Positions 1 through 13,285 of a stretch of DNA of 64,000 nt are shown piece by piece; the stretch's first letter is position 1; every line of letters begins with the position of its first letter. The translations under genes and the position numbers were made by a program. The stretch covers positions 33,558,052 to 33,622,051 of the forward strand of contig CM040747.1 in the NCBI GenBank assembly GCA_022829145.1, read 5' to 3'. A model generated the notes under the pieces. It saw nothing but the letters and a program-made list of their open reading frames with translations. It was not told where the DNA came from and ran no database searches. The stretch comes from Albula goreensis (Eukaryota > Chordata > Actinopteri > Albuliformes > Albulidae).

Positions 1-394
1 GGATTCCAGCCGGAGTAAATCCAGACACTGAACTCCAATTCTTTGCATTCTTGATTCGGTTACTGCAGCGCCCCAGGTAAAAAAATGTCAGAGAAAAAAC
101 CCCACAGAATGAAATAAAAAAAAACCCTATCAGCGGAGACTCCTCCTCTTCTGTCTCCGGTCTCGCACTCCCTAAAACCTCCCCTGCGACCTGCTTATCT
201 GTAACATATCTTGAATGGGCTGCGTGTTTCTAACAGCTCTGTAACACGCTGCAACGCGAAACAGATTGTGTCTTTGGGGCCCTTGTACAGACAGACTGAG
301 AGATCTTTTATTAAATACTAATTTAACAGATATGTATTACTGTTAGACATTAGCCTTGGCCCCCAATGCAAGGCTGTATACACCAAATGAAGTA

Positions 395-691
395 CAGTGT
401 GGCCCCATTATAACGCGACCGTCGAGGTCCATAAAACGTCACCGCGAAAACAGCGGAGTCGCGCTAAATCGGGGTTCAAGAAAATTCAAACCGACCCAAT
501 GTTGACCTAGCATCCTAGAACACCCCTATTTTCACCCTAGTTGACCCGTTTCTTGCCCGTTTACCTTCTGGCATGTAAATGATATTTGAATTAAAGAATG
601 CTGTTACAGTAGAAATTAAAAAAATAATAATTTTTCAGTCTCATGACTAATCACGTCATATCCGAATTCGCGTTAAATCTGAGTTTCACTG
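395..691. mobile_element. pogo/Tigger-like nonautonomous DNA element (297 bp)
   Basis: The left end is CAGTGTGGCCCCATTATAAC. The right end, reverse-complemented, is CAGTGAAACTCAGATTTAAC, and both are followed by GCG. TA dinucleotides flank it (393-394 and 692-693), as expected for Tc1/mariner-superfamily insertion. CAGTG..AAC.....TATAACG ends are typical of Tigger-like elements. No transposase frame remains. Confidence 0.7.
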
Positions 692-1421
692 TATTAGATA
701 TTTTCATTCATAAGGTTTGTACAGTGGTTGTTGGTATCTCCATGCTAATTACTGTCATTTTCATATGAACTAGAAGTCTTTGAGGGAAGTATTTATTGCT
801 TGAGTAGCACAGAACTAGAGCACGCTGCCTGAGTAGTACAGAACTAGAGAAAACAGGAAGCTGGTCATGTGATGTAGTGTGGAGATGATGCATACGGGTT
901 TGAATCCAAGATGGAGCAATGCCTCAGTAAATTTAAATTTCTACTGTAAATAAATACGCGTTATACGTAAATATGGGTATCTGCCACACATATCACAAAC
1001 TTGTACGATAGTTGTATACAAGTAAAATTAAAGTTTTTTTCACCAGCAGAGCAGCCATATGCAATCTTTATTTAATATTTAATATTTCATAATGTTTAAT
1101 GAGTCAGTAAGGTCAAGGCAGGCATTGGCTGATCAGATATGATAAATCTACATTGTATTCTGTTCCATTGTCCATTACTATTTTACCTCGTTTTGGAGAA
1201 ATATTCTCATGGGTTTGGCAAGTACGGTGCAGTATAATTTAATCTGTATTTCAGATACTCTTGGAAACAGACGGAATCCCACGGTATGAAGAAAAACGAC
1301 ATAAAAAAGCAACAGTTTCCTGGAGGTGGGTAGCAGCAGGAAATTGTGGTTCCTACTGAATGAATTCGTAAAACACAACCTCGCTGGAGGCCCCTGGAAT
1401 CTCCGAAAGGCCACAAGACAA

Positions 1422-1443
1422 TAGAGAGAGAGAGAGAGAGAGA
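1422..1443 (+). repeat. (AG)n microsatellite
   Basis: Eleven AG units without interruption. Confidence 0.9.
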
Positions 1444-1784
1444 TTTGTTGGAAGGAAGGGTGTTCAAGGGTTCAGATCAGGGGTATCATTCTAGTTTGGT
1501 TTGATCCATCACTACTTCACTATCAATGAGTATTTATTCAAATATAAATCAATGCCAATTACGCTGGGAGTCGTATGACACAAGACAGGACTGAGATTAG
1601 CCGCAGTGAACTGTAATAAAAGGCTCGTCTGACAACGTTCGCCAATTACTTTGGGCTCTTTATAAAACTCAACTCCTTTTAATAAAGTACTTTTGGCTAC
1701 TGACAGGAATAACGAAATCATTATGGAGACAAAAATGACCTCGCCCAGGTCAGGACAAATTTATTACAGAGACGGATCTCATCT

Positions 1785-1990
1785 TGTGTGTGTGTGTGTG
1801 TGTGCAAGATGTGCGGGCACACATTGGTGTGTGCAGGTGTATTTGTATTAGAGGACATGTGAGAGCATTGTGTTGTGTGTGTGGTGTGTGTGTGTGAGCG
1901 TTTGGGAATGTGAGCGTGCCTGTGTGTATGCATGCATATGGTAGTGTGGGCACACATTCGTATGTGAATGTGTGTTTGTGCACGCACATT
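1785..1990 (+). repeat. (TG)n microsatellite and TG-rich zone
   Basis: Perfect TG run at 1785-1804, then degenerate TG/TGTA repeats to about 1990. Confidence 0.9.
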
Positions 1991-3465
1991 TGTTTATGAC
2001 TGCTTTTCTGTACTGTAACAGGGCAGCTGAGGACAGCCCCATTCTTCGACATATTTCTCACACCAATTAGACGGCAGCATGAGAAATAGACTCTCATAAA
2101 CATACTCTATCCGCCTCAGTACAAGCCCACAGGATGAAACTCCATGTCATGTCAATAAATCGCCCCTTCCATTTCCATCGCTCATTTTCTGCCAAAACGG
2201 TTTTCTAACAGGCATGTTCACAGCACATAAGCATGAATGTTTTGTAATTATACATTTTCCTACTTAAACACTAAATATATATTATGTAATATATAGCGAC
2301 TAATAAAAAGGTACCGTCATAGTTTCCACAGCTAATGCTTACCAGCGCTCTTTACGACTTTTATGAATCACCCAGTACTTGTGGTCTAGTTTAAAAAACA
2401 TCCAGCGGAGTCTTGGCTTCAAGGGTGAATAGAAATGGCCGGTGGCTACAATCATTGTGTTAAATTGTGACCAATCTCAGCAAGGGTGAAAAAGGATCCA
2501 GTCGATCGCTGGGAATAACGGATCAGGGGCATAACACAAAGGCTTCAAACCTAAATTCTTCCACAAAGGGTGTGGCATTATGGCAGAGAAGAGTGTGTCA
2601 CCTGTGACCTTTAATGGGAGAAGCCCACTTTATACAGTGGTAAACAGGGCACTATAACATGTGATGGATGAATTGTGGAATAATGACATAAGAAATGGGA
2701 GGAGCCATAATTACCCACCAATCACAACCTTGTTTCTACCAAACAAAAGGTTACTGGTAAAGATTAAGATAAAGGTAAAGGTTACTTGTAGGTTCGATTG
2801 GAGGAAACAGGTCAGTGACTGACAGCCAGTTGCAGCTCTGCAAATTTTTGGCATCGTGATCTTCATGTTTCATTAATGTGCCGAATCTGTTTTTCTTTTG
2901 TGAGTGGAAATGCACACCGATTAGAGTAAAAGCCACACAGACTCTCCTCGCTGTTTCACTTTACACTGCAGCGTCTGATGAAGAGAAACATCACCTTATT
3001 TGGAAGTAATACATTAATTCATTTTATTCCTAAATAGCTACACGGTAAGACTAAACTGTGGACATTATAACTTGGATCGAAGATATGCATTACAACTAAT
3101 TTACACCTGATGGACACAAACTAGGAGTGAGCTAGCGCATAAAATGTAATGGAAAGGAAAATTTAAAAAAATTTGTTGCCTACTCAGCTTTTTATTCAAA
3201 TGTGCTAATCGCACTTAAATCGTAAACTGAGTATGATTATAAAAATAACGAAAAGCAGGTTCGGGGCCATTATCCAGTTAAGGTGCTGCTAGCTCTCTGT
3301 CTGTAGCTCCATGGCTCAGATTGTCAATAGTGAAGCAGCTGGTTAATAATCTTAGAGCTAGCATCAAACGGAGGAATTTTTGAGAGCCTCATCCTAGAGT
3401 GACAAACAGAGGATATCCCATAATCCTCCATGGATAATTTTAATCTACCCGGCCCCCTGAACCCC

Positions 3466-3488
3466 CTCCACCACCACCACCACCACCC
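3466..3488 (+). repeat. (CCA)n microsatellite
   Basis: Seven or so CCA/CAC units. Read on the minus strand it gives a Trp run in a spurious frame. Confidence 0.85.
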
Positions 3489-4623
3489 CCACCCATATCT
3501 CCCCGAATGAAACACAGATACGCTTGAGTGGCCAGTTATCGTTGTCGGAAATCTCGTAAACATCTGCGGGTAATGGTATTATGACAGCGGCTACTGTTCA
3601 TGACGGACAGCCATAATGCAGTAGTGCCTCCAGGGACTCTCAGATTATCAGCGCCACTGTGCCGAGGGTGATGCGGTGTTTACGTGAGGAACCTCATAGT
3701 CGCGGCACAGAGGAAAACAAACAACGATTCAGCTCAATGTGAAAAGATGACATGTGAACCGAGTGTTTCTGCGTTTCAGAAATTCTACAAGACCTTGACA
3801 GTATGCTTGGCCATGAATGCTGATTTCACGCCATGTAAGACTGCAGAACCTTATTTAAGTTTTTAAAACATGAGGATCCTGGTTAACAAAATGCAGTGAT
3901 TAAAACAGATTCATAAGCAAGATATAACTGAGCAGGAATTCTGGTATAACTGTAGTGGGGGGTGAATGAGATATCATGATACCAGATTTCAGCCAATAAA
4001 AATATTTTACTCTGCAAATCTACACACCAGATTGGTCAGTAGGCTGCTGGTAACATATGGTAACTCAATTTTAGTTTAATTATAACTCATTCTCAATCAA
4101 AATTTACCATGACAATATCACAGCAATTATGTAAAAAGATTAGATAGGCTGACAACAAATTAAAAATGACCAATCAGGACCCATTATGTAAATCTCCCTC
4201 TCACACTATCCTTCCTCCCAACCCATTGTTAACCATTTTATTACTTCTTAGTGGAACATGGTCCTGAGAATTTGGTCAAAGGTCACTGCAGCTGTCTGCG
4301 CAGCTCTTCCTCTCCCTCTGCGCAGCCGCTGCAGCGAGGGCCATGGGGCAAGCGCCCCGCATGCCCTCCTGCAGATCTAACGCAGGAAATAACGGGAAGA
4401 GCTGCTACGTCGAGACAGTTCCCTCAGGGTCAAAGGTGAATCGATGCGGATGAAAATGGCCTTGAGGATCACTGTCCCGCTATGTTTTCGCCCCGGCTTA
4501 ATCCGACTGCCCCGAAACCCTGCCCCCTGCCCTGGGCAGTGCGCGGATTAACCAAATCCCAAAAAATCCAGCCTGGTAGGAGAGGTCACCAGACAGTAAC
4601 CATCCTCCCCACAACCCCATTTG

Positions 4624-4638
4624 CCCCCCCCCCCCCCC
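4624..4638 (+). repeat. poly-C run
   Basis: Fifteen consecutive C. Its length is likely to be unreliable in an assembly. Confidence 0.9.
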
Positions 4639-5115
4639 ACACCACACCCCTCTCCGCCCCATGTACCTAATACTGCCAATCAAACCACAGCTATTTTAAA
4701 AAGACGAACAGATACCAATGGTTTCCTCAACCTTTCTGTCACCACACACAACGTGAGAAGATATGGAGAGCCGCATCTATGGTGGGAAGTAGCAGATGTT
4801 TAAATACCTGGATTAGATAGACGGCCACCCTATCACAGGGCCGTTTCCCTCCATTACTCACAAAGCTTAACTTCAATGCTGCAAAGTGAAGAAGGACTCA
4901 CCACAATGTTTGAGATCACAGCACTGACTCAATAGGTTGAATAAATCCCGCTAATTTTCCAGGATCAGGGCACACGCTCTACCAAACTGGTCCAGTACCA
5001 AGCATCCCGCTCTGACACAAAACTCTTTATAAGTACGGCACAACGTATGCTGGACAGGTAGCTGTCCTCGATTAAAAGCGGACAGCGGATCAGAATCTGA
5101 GTGAAGTAAGAGATA

Positions 5116-5648
5116 CACTGGGGTCTAAACATCTGAGACCACGGTGAACATTTCTTTTTCAAACTTTTTTTCGTGTAAACCTGGAAATAATCAGGAAGTT
5201 TTAGGATTTTGAAATATTTAAGACAAAGGAAAGTTATGACATCTAAAATGAAGAAGTATTGAAGGTTCTGCACAATGTCAAATTTAAGCAAATGTGTGAC
5301 ACTGGCCCTGTCAATCACTTTGTAGAAAAAGTCAGACCCATCAAACATTTATTGGGGCACTTAAAGGCCAAAAAAGTTTTGTGCACTAAAAGACCATGTG
5401 ATAACATGTATCATCAGGTTTCGCTCAAACTTGTGGAGTCCATGCCAGCTCCAGTGCACCCTGTCATTAAAGCAAAAGGGGACACGCTGAAAACTAAGAT
5501 ATTCTGGAAATTCATGTACATTTTTCAAAGATACAAACTTACACCTAAATTGTTAGTATAATTTGTCATTTAAAAAACGTATTAAATTGTAAAAGAATGC
5601 AAAACAGAAGCTCTTCCACTAGTGGTCTCAGACTTTTGGACCCCACTG
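5116..5648 (+). mobile_element. internally deleted Tc1/mariner element with transposase 3' end
   Basis: The left end CACTGGGGTCTAAACATCTG and the right end (reverse complement CAGTGGGGTCCAAAAGTCTG), both followed by AGACCAC, are inverted repeats flanked by TA. Inside on the plus strand, 5259-5500 encodes the degraded C-terminus of a Tc1 transposase (HLLGHLKAKK, then LKLVESMPAPVHPVIKAKGD). The catalytic DDE region is deleted, so this is a dead element. It is a host genomic transposon with no cargo gene. Confidence 0.85.
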
Positions 5649-6525
5649 TATGTACTTCCTCTGTAGCGCCAGTTACGTCCCTGGCACCCAGCTGGCTTTG
5701 GATGGGTCTGGGCGTCACGTTAGCTACGGCCCACAGTCAGCAATGTGTCGACAGCCGCATATCTCCGTGTGTGGGAGGCGGGCCCGGACCGCCATGGCCA
5801 CGGCTTCATACAGACGCTCATTGTTGTTACAGTCAGTCAGTCTTTCCTCTGTCTAAACAGGGAAAAACACCAACTCTCCCAGAGAACTACATATTCATTT
5901 CACAAATGCGCTCCACCGATTAATCGAAATGGAGACGCAACATTTCTCTGGCGCGTGGTGCAGGGGGACAGCGGGCCAGCCACCCGAGGGTCAGTCTTTA
6001 GTCTCAGATAGGCCGCTGTATTAATTACACACTGAAAACAAGCTGAGTTGCTTCAGTAGATCTCCAGCACTATGGTTCCATCACATCCATGTAGGCTCAG
6101 CCCATCTACCCAGAAACAGACATTTGCCAAGCAAATAACATTTACCAAGAAAATAAACATTAATAGGTCTTTTATTTGAATGATTAGTTTCTCTCGCAAA
6201 GCGATAAGGGGCTCTGTGGTGTTAGTACTCCAGTCAGCGGCGGCTGAGCCGTTCCCTAATGTAAGTCTCAGTGAGTACATCCCGACCTTTTCCTTCATAC
6301 TCTGCCCTCAAAGTCCTTGACCTTGACCCGCCTGGGTCTTTATCTAACACGGTACAGGACAAGTTGGGAAACCTTTTCTTATTGAGGTCGCTCTGATCCT
6401 ACATCTAAGCTACTAGAAGCACAGGAACATATCCAACGAAAGGTCATGATGTTTACATGGACTACAGGTTAGGACAGTATTTGCATAAAACAATGACATC
6501 AATGGTCATTGAGAAAAATATGAAT

Positions 6526-6579
6526 ACCCTGAAGTTATTGCAACATACATTGACCCTGAAGTTATTGCAACATACATTG
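6526..6579 (+). repeat. exact 27-bp tandem duplication
   Basis: The unit accctgaagttattgcaaca+tacattg occurs twice back to back (6526-6552 and 6553-6579) without a mismatch, so it is recent. Confidence 0.9.
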
Positions 6580-6835
6580 AATTCTCTGCAAAATACAGAA
6601 AATTCTTTTAAAATCATGTTCTTTTCCACCAGACGTGAGCTAGGAAACCACATTACTGAGAGCCCTCCAGCTGGAAGGCAGTAGGTAATAAAAAAATCTT
6701 TGCTTACCTTGTTAAAGGGTTTCTTCTTTGTAAAGGAAAGTACTTCCTGGACAGCCAGCCCTGTCGCACACTCAGGGGAAATGTTAAGAATTTCCAGCTA
6801 TTGTGCCGGCTGAGATGTTGTATTGTTCTCTCTTC

Positions 6836-7020
6836 TCCCTCACCTACACCTGTCCCTGCCTGGTCGTCCCGGGAGAGCGGAGGAAACTTCAATCCAATTA
6901 GAGCGCACTGAGCGTGAGCGAGCCAGCGAGTGGACGGACAGGCCCCGCCCCCTCTGTCTGCACTGACCTACAGCAAGGGACACTCGGGGAGGGAGTGAGC
7001 GAGGGAGGGGCTGTTTTTTT
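6836..7020. promoter_or_regulatory. GC-rich patch with GC box
   Basis: Raised GC and CpG, with CCCCGCCCC at about 6943-6951 and a TTTTTTTATC stretch 60-70 bp downstream. It could be a promoter of an unrecognised transcript. No exon is supported. Confidence 0.2.
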
Positions 7021-8874
7021 ATCAGCTTGGCACAGACTGTGTGCAGATTCACTGACTTTCGCCGAGTTCAGATCAGCTGAAACAGCAAACCAGAGAACAG
7101 GGCGAGACGTCCAGATAATTTAAGGGCGGTGATCGACTGCACAGAATTAAATTAAAGTCACCCAGGGCTTTCGCTTCGCAAGAAGTGCTAGTAGCATATA
7201 AACGCTGTAATGTCCCATCGGCATTGGGCTATTGCACCATTCTTTTGCATTGGTCAGCAGCAAGGCTATGAAAACAGGCCCAGATAAAACAAAACAAGAA
7301 CATTAAGAGTAATAATGGAACGATAAGAGACAATGGGAGGTCCATGATCTTCTCCTGTACGTTTCTCTTGAAAATGAAGCATCACACTTGGTTAGGTAAA
7401 CCCTCCCTCGACAATCTCCAGTGCATGGGCAAAGATTTATTTAGAGAGCCCCAAACCTTGATCGATACAACGTAGCCAATGGCTGGAGTAATGATCAACC
7501 GCATGGCAAGGAGTGAACGTGATAGGGACAGCCACTGGGGTCCCCTAAACCAGCGGCCCGCGGATTTCCACCCGCAGTCTTTCATCTCCCATCCAGTGGA
7601 AACTTTTTATACGTGCTGGCGCTGCGCACAGGGCCGAAGGATGAGGCACAAAACCTCCATTCACAGTGATCACAGGGGGAGATCCGAGCTGGGCCATGGG
7701 GCCCTGTAATCTTGGAGCAGTCATGGTACTGACTTTACCTTGAAAAGGATAATTACACCCCGCCCTGCTTTGATTAAAATACTCAAAACGTCTTTCCATT
7801 ATGTTATCACAGCAGTGGTTTAAGATCGGTATAAAATAAGTTTCTCTTTATAACCTTTTAACTTTTTTTTCCCCCTTACCCAGGGTTCTCTACTACATGT
7901 TGCTTGTTCATAGCCATGGCAACGATCCTGGTTTGAACTGACGTTAAGTTCCCACCTGGGACTATTTCACACCCTGCAGTCCACAGTTAATGACACAGAA
8001 CTGCAGCAGAGAGCCAGCACATCTCACTCACTGATGACAAAATGGCTGACTGGTGGTGCATGGAATGATGGGAGAAACAGATGTAGCTTTAATTCAAGGA
8101 AACGCAGCAGGCTAAGGTAACTGTGTTCTACAAGCATGAGATTGTGGCCATAGCTAATAACAAGGCGGATGCCAAGGTTCAAACCTGCAACTGTAGGACC
8201 CTGCCAGGCCTTCTGGTGAGCGCCTATAAAGAGCCACTTGGGGGCCTAAAAAGTTAGCCTCCTTTTTTTTAACTTTGTATATTTAGGGATCACTTTGTTC
8301 TGGCCAAACTATTTTTGCTTTGGCAGGTTACTGTTGGACATGATGCCAAACCAACCAATAAAACAAAGGCAAGGGGCCCCTTCTGCCCTCCCTTTTTTAA
8401 TCAAAACTGACAGACTCTCCATCCCAAACGCAGCGCAAACAAGGCCTAGCGGTAAGGCAACCCCCTGATTCCTCCACCTCACCGTCTAATCAGCGTAATC
8501 CCACTTAGCCTCCTTAAAACCCTCCGCGTGCGCCTGCAGCCACCCTCTGAGCATGTGCCTGCCCATGTGGGGGCCGTCGCCATGGAGACGTGCCTCTCAA
8601 AACACAGGCGTCCCAGGTGCTCAGTCACGTTGGGCGTGAGACGGCGAGAGTTCCCATCCTATTACTCTACCAGCGGGGACTCTCACGCCTCATACCGTAC
8701 AGTGCACCCCCGCCCCCGCCTGTCAGAATAATGTGTACTGTCCTCCCCTCCACATGATTCTTACATATCTACCGCCCCATGCACCTATGGATGAAAATGC
8801 CTGCAGGAGTCTGAGGGACTTTTAATTTGAAACTTAGGACATATAACTGAAGAGTCTGAGAAGGCCTGTTCAGA

Positions 8875-9070
8875 ATTCGGGGGTCGGAGAGAGACGACGG
8901 CCGCGTTTTACCGCGCCTATTTATGACAAAGCCACTTTAATGGATGTCCTTGGCAACGATGCGTGCTCGGCCGCGTCTCAGGACAAGGGCGCGGATTTAC
9001 GACGATCGTGAACCCGTCGGACCTCGCGCAGCGGGGTTCTGGGGCCTAAATTGACGCTGAGTTACGGCTC
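8875..9070. promoter_or_regulatory. short CpG-dense island with homeodomain/MEF2-type motifs
   Basis: About 20 CpGs in 190 bp, in otherwise CpG-poor DNA. Inside it lies 'cgcctatttatgacaaagcc' followed by actttaatggatg (caudal/Hox- and MEF2-like sites) and a CCTTGGCAACG half X-box. This may be a conserved noncoding regulatory element. No coding frame recognised. Confidence 0.3.
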
Positions 9071-12000
9071 TTATTCTTAAGGGTGTTCTCTCCCCGCAGT
9101 TTATGCAAGCATGGACACATGCCAAGGACTAAATGCTGTCAGAAATACAAGGGCCACAAGTTTAACAGGGCCCCCTAAAAATAGGCTAAAAGTTACAACT
9201 GCGGGCAGATAAGGAGAAGAGTCTAAGATTAGAACTTCTAATTTCTTAATTCAATTTCTTAATTAACAGTTATCACTATCATAACTATTGAGTATATGTG
9301 TGATTTTACTGCAGTTTCACCATGCAGGATAATACACATCACATGGTTTCCAGTGTGATACCATTTAGGCATTTCCTACAACTAATTCAAAAAACTGTCA
9401 AGATGAGTAGCTTCAAACTCAGCGCCTTGGAGGGCCTTGTGTATGTTAGTCCTCACTGCAGCCTCGTCTCTTGAGCCGACCGTTATTTACAGTACTCGCT
9501 ACAGGCGTCCTATGAAAAAGTAGCGTCACGTACGGTGAAAATGAATCTGCTCTTTCCAGCCAGGATTGTGTGAGTGAGGATTAGTCTCTGAGCCACTGAA
9601 TTCTTCCCTGACGGTGATCAGACCGCCCACACCCGAGCATCGGCCATCAAGCCAATCACATGCACTGAGACGGCGGGCGGGTCTCCATAATGCAACGGAG
9701 GTGCCCATCGTTTGCCGGGGGCACGACTCCACGCCGGCTTACCTCAGCCAAAGGAATGCCGAGCAACGCCAGTTTCCATCTTCTCACCGTCTCTGAACGC
9801 TCTGAAAATCTGACTAGTTATCGTTGCTAACAATTCTTCGCTTAGCAAACTTTAGAAGGATTCTGCCAGGTTTTAGATGACACCAAAAGCATCTACTCCA
9901 ACTCGTATTATTATTGCATTATCATAATGCTAAACTATTCACCCAGGTATATGTAGCTACTCCTAAACATCGTAAAATTGTCTGACTGTACTATTTGCAA
10001 ATGTGCTATTCCTTTGTTTACAACCTGGGACGATGTCTTCGGAAAGTGCATTACAACACATAGTCCATCAACGAAACACCTAGGTACAACCGTCTACCAT
10101 TTTTGGTTGTAAATCTGGTGAACTGTCAAAACACAGTTTTTATTCCTGTCATTTCTCTTATATTACTCTAGCCATACCGTACGCATGATACAATACTGCA
10201 TTCATATCTTCCTCTTTTCCAAAACGCTCCAGAACTGCTAATCGCCTGCACTTCCGTTTAAATATTTCCGAAGAGAAAGAACGACGGTCAGAGTCCAGTG
10301 CTGATTTGACTTCCGTTCAACCATCTCAGAATAGAATAAAACACAACCATACCCTCGATCACGCTCTGTTTTGCACTTACAAGCTCCCATTCTACCATAA
10401 ATGACTTGAGTAATTACATATGAGAGGAAACAGGTTTGCCTTTTCCATCGTGTGAGGACAAAGAGACTTCGTTTGGCAGGACTGGGACGACCTGCCCGTA
10501 TTCAACGTGTGGATTATTTTGTGGGGGACCCTTAGGACCTCCGTTTTTCAGGATGCACACCCCACGCACTCCACAGGAAGCAGTGCAACGAATCGGAAAA
10601 TCCCAAACCCCAGCCATTATGATTGGCGTGTCTGTGTGCCGTCACTCGCCGGAGAGAGAGTTAAAATCTCCCCTCAGGACTCAAGGCACACATTAATCAG
10701 TAAGACTATCCTTTCAATACACTGGGGCTGACAACACCATGACCCCCTTACAGCCGATGATAAATGACTTTGGCTTCCCGAATCTACATTTGAACGACTT
10801 ACCATTCGCTAACTAACATCGGACTGACTGGCCTTGATCCATATTTACAGTCCAACACTCACTTAACTGGGTCTTAAACCAGACTCTCTGTGTCTGAGGA
10901 GGGGCCTAGTCTGGGTGTTAAGAAACAAGTAGGCCTGCTACCAACCGGGTCTTAGGTGTTAGGAAACAAGCCTGTCACAACATGGACGCTCCCTTTATTT
11001 TAGGGTGAGAATGTCTCCCTCCCCAATATGTGACAAAACAGTGCGAATGAAAGGGAAAAAAGACAGTCTCGTCCTTTCTGGAATATCTCCAGACTGTTTA
11101 CATGCCTCTCCATGACTACATCTCAAGCACTTTGTCACTCTACGAACAATGGACATTCTATGGATGGGCTGTGGGACAGACGGGACCTTGCATCTATCAG
11201 TACTGGTTACATTTCAGTCCCATAAACGGCATGACTAAATCTGCAGCTAAATAGGACTGTGGTTTTATTATGCCTTTTTCATGCTCCTTCTGTATGAAGT
11301 CAACTGAAATGTAAAGGTTGAAGGGCAACGCATGAAAACATTTAATAAAGTGGTCAGCGAACTTCTATAGTAATTCAATTTAATACAAATGTGCGTTGTC
11401 TCTTTAAATACACGTCTTCGGCCTCCTCCAGTGGGTTTTTATATACATGAGGTTAGACAAAATAATGAAAACGGCAAACAATATCTGAATATTTAGTAAC
11501 TAAGAGGGACTGAGCCTTTGTCATCAAAACAGCTTCAGTCACTCTTGTAGCGCTGTTATAGCCTCACATGGCAAGACAAACTGGGATATTTGACCCTTGA
11601 GGGCAGACGCAAGCCACGCTTGAAGTGCTAGCCAAAGACGATACAGGCTTTGTGTTGAAGCAAAACAGGGAACATTCCTGAACCATTCTAAGCTGTACGA
11701 CTTTTGCTTTGGGATCCTCCCACAGCTCTTTATTTTCTGTACTTTTCTGTTTCTCATTTGGTATACATGCTGAAAAATTGACTAGCTTTGAAATGAGGAC
11801 AGGACTGCCCACAAGAGAAACTGTGCGGAAAGCGGTGGAGACGGCACTGACTAAACAATGGTGGTCACTAGACCTCCAGTGAGGACCTGACGTGGCGACA
11901 GGTCATTAAACCTGAACCCTGAAACGTCAATGTCTTTACATCAGACATTGATATTTTGTATCATCGGTATGTGGCTGGTATATTGATTAAACCACTATCC

Positions 12001-12624
12001 AATGGTACTTCAGTTCTGTAACCGGGCGTAGGTCTCCAAAAACCGTGGAACGCGTGAACTTGAAAGGACGAGAACCACAGGTGTGGAAATAGTTGCATCA
12101 TTTTACCATGCAGTGTCACCAGTCCTCATTTATTCAAATCAAAGCAGCAACATTATAGGCCACCTTGCTGGGAAACAGAGGGCGGAGTTCAGAAGCTCCT
12201 GCTTTGACAGTTCACAGAGTAAATAGCCAATTGCTTGTCTAGGAGATTATGCAAACTAAACATAAACACGACCAGCCCAGGGAAGTGCGACATCATCCAA
12301 ATTAGTGGACTAAAATTTGAATGAATTTGTCATGAATTTTGAGGCCTGGCATGGTTAATAGGGCATGCTAACAATGGTCACGTGTGTATATCCCTTATAC
12401 TTCTGGATCCATGTATTTGTCTTTGTTTTCATTACCAATTAGCAAGAGCCAAACACTCAAGGTTGCAGCTTTAACCAAAAGAAAAATGCATACAGTACCT
12501 GCAAATTGAAACTGATTGACGAGAGGACCATTGTGTCCTCTACTCATGTACATCTTGCTTAAGAGAGGGTCTGTATGTTTATATGTGACAACTGCTTAGC
12601 AGGCTTTGCTTAATATTGAGTTAT

Positions 12625-12661
12625 ACACACACACACACACACACACATCTATATATATATA
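12625..12661 (+). repeat. (AC)n followed by (TA)n
   Basis: Compound microsatellite: AC run to about 12647, then a short TA run. Confidence 0.85.
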
Positions 12662-12699
12662 CATTGATTTGGCATCGATGTGTCTTTTATTTGTCATTG

Positions 12700-13285
12700 A
12701 CAATACTTGAGATTGCAGGTCATAACGGGTAAATGTTACAGTAGGTACAGATTAATTACAGGACAAAAGAAATTGGTACCAGGTTTTGAGATTGCACAGG
12801 GAGAGAGTAAAGAGCTCCCCTTGTGGGCATGTACAGAACTGCAGCTGTAAAATACAGTCCAATCCAGCTTGGAAAATTCTGACTAATTCACCAGTTTTAT
12901 GAAGGGAAGTGTTCAGATACAGATAAAAATTACTGATGAACATGAAAATTACAACACCAGTTAGAAAGTGCAACCATTATCTTCTTCATTCAAAACTGTA
13001 ATTTTAACATATGACTATGTGCACTCTAGATCTTAGATCTATATCTAAGATGTGAGATATCAATATTTCCTATGTGCAATACTGTGAATTTAGATGTAAA
13101 TTTGTAAATTGTTAATTATAATGCAACTATTTGGAATGTAAATTTGTAATTTTTATGTCTTAATTATTATATTTTGCTCCTTACTGATGTTCTTGTTATT
13201 GCACTATCCCCTTTGCTGCTGTTATACTGAAAATTTACCCGCTGTGGGATTAATGAAGGATTGTTTTATTTTATCTTATCAAACT
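12700..13285 (+). mobile_element. LINE-like 3' end
   Basis: The end of the segment (gcactatcccctttgctgct ... ctgtgggattaatgaaggat) runs into a TTTTATTTTATCTTATC tail, the pattern of L2/Rex-type LINE 3' ends common in fish. The upstream limit is uncertain and no ORF is left. Confidence 0.5.

Larger units (their letters stand above)
692..5115. other. gene-poor interval, left end
   Basis: Holds the AG and TG microsatellites, the CCA repeat and a poly-C run. Open frames here are short, low-complexity or without similarity. No exon with credible splice sites and known domain was found. Confidence 0.5.
5649..12699. other. gene-poor interval
   Basis: Contains the 27-bp duplication, the two CpG-rich patches at about 6.9 and 8.9 kb, and a local imperfect duplication of 'gtgttaagaaacaag' near 10915-10970. 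No gene recognised on either strand. Confidence 0.5.
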
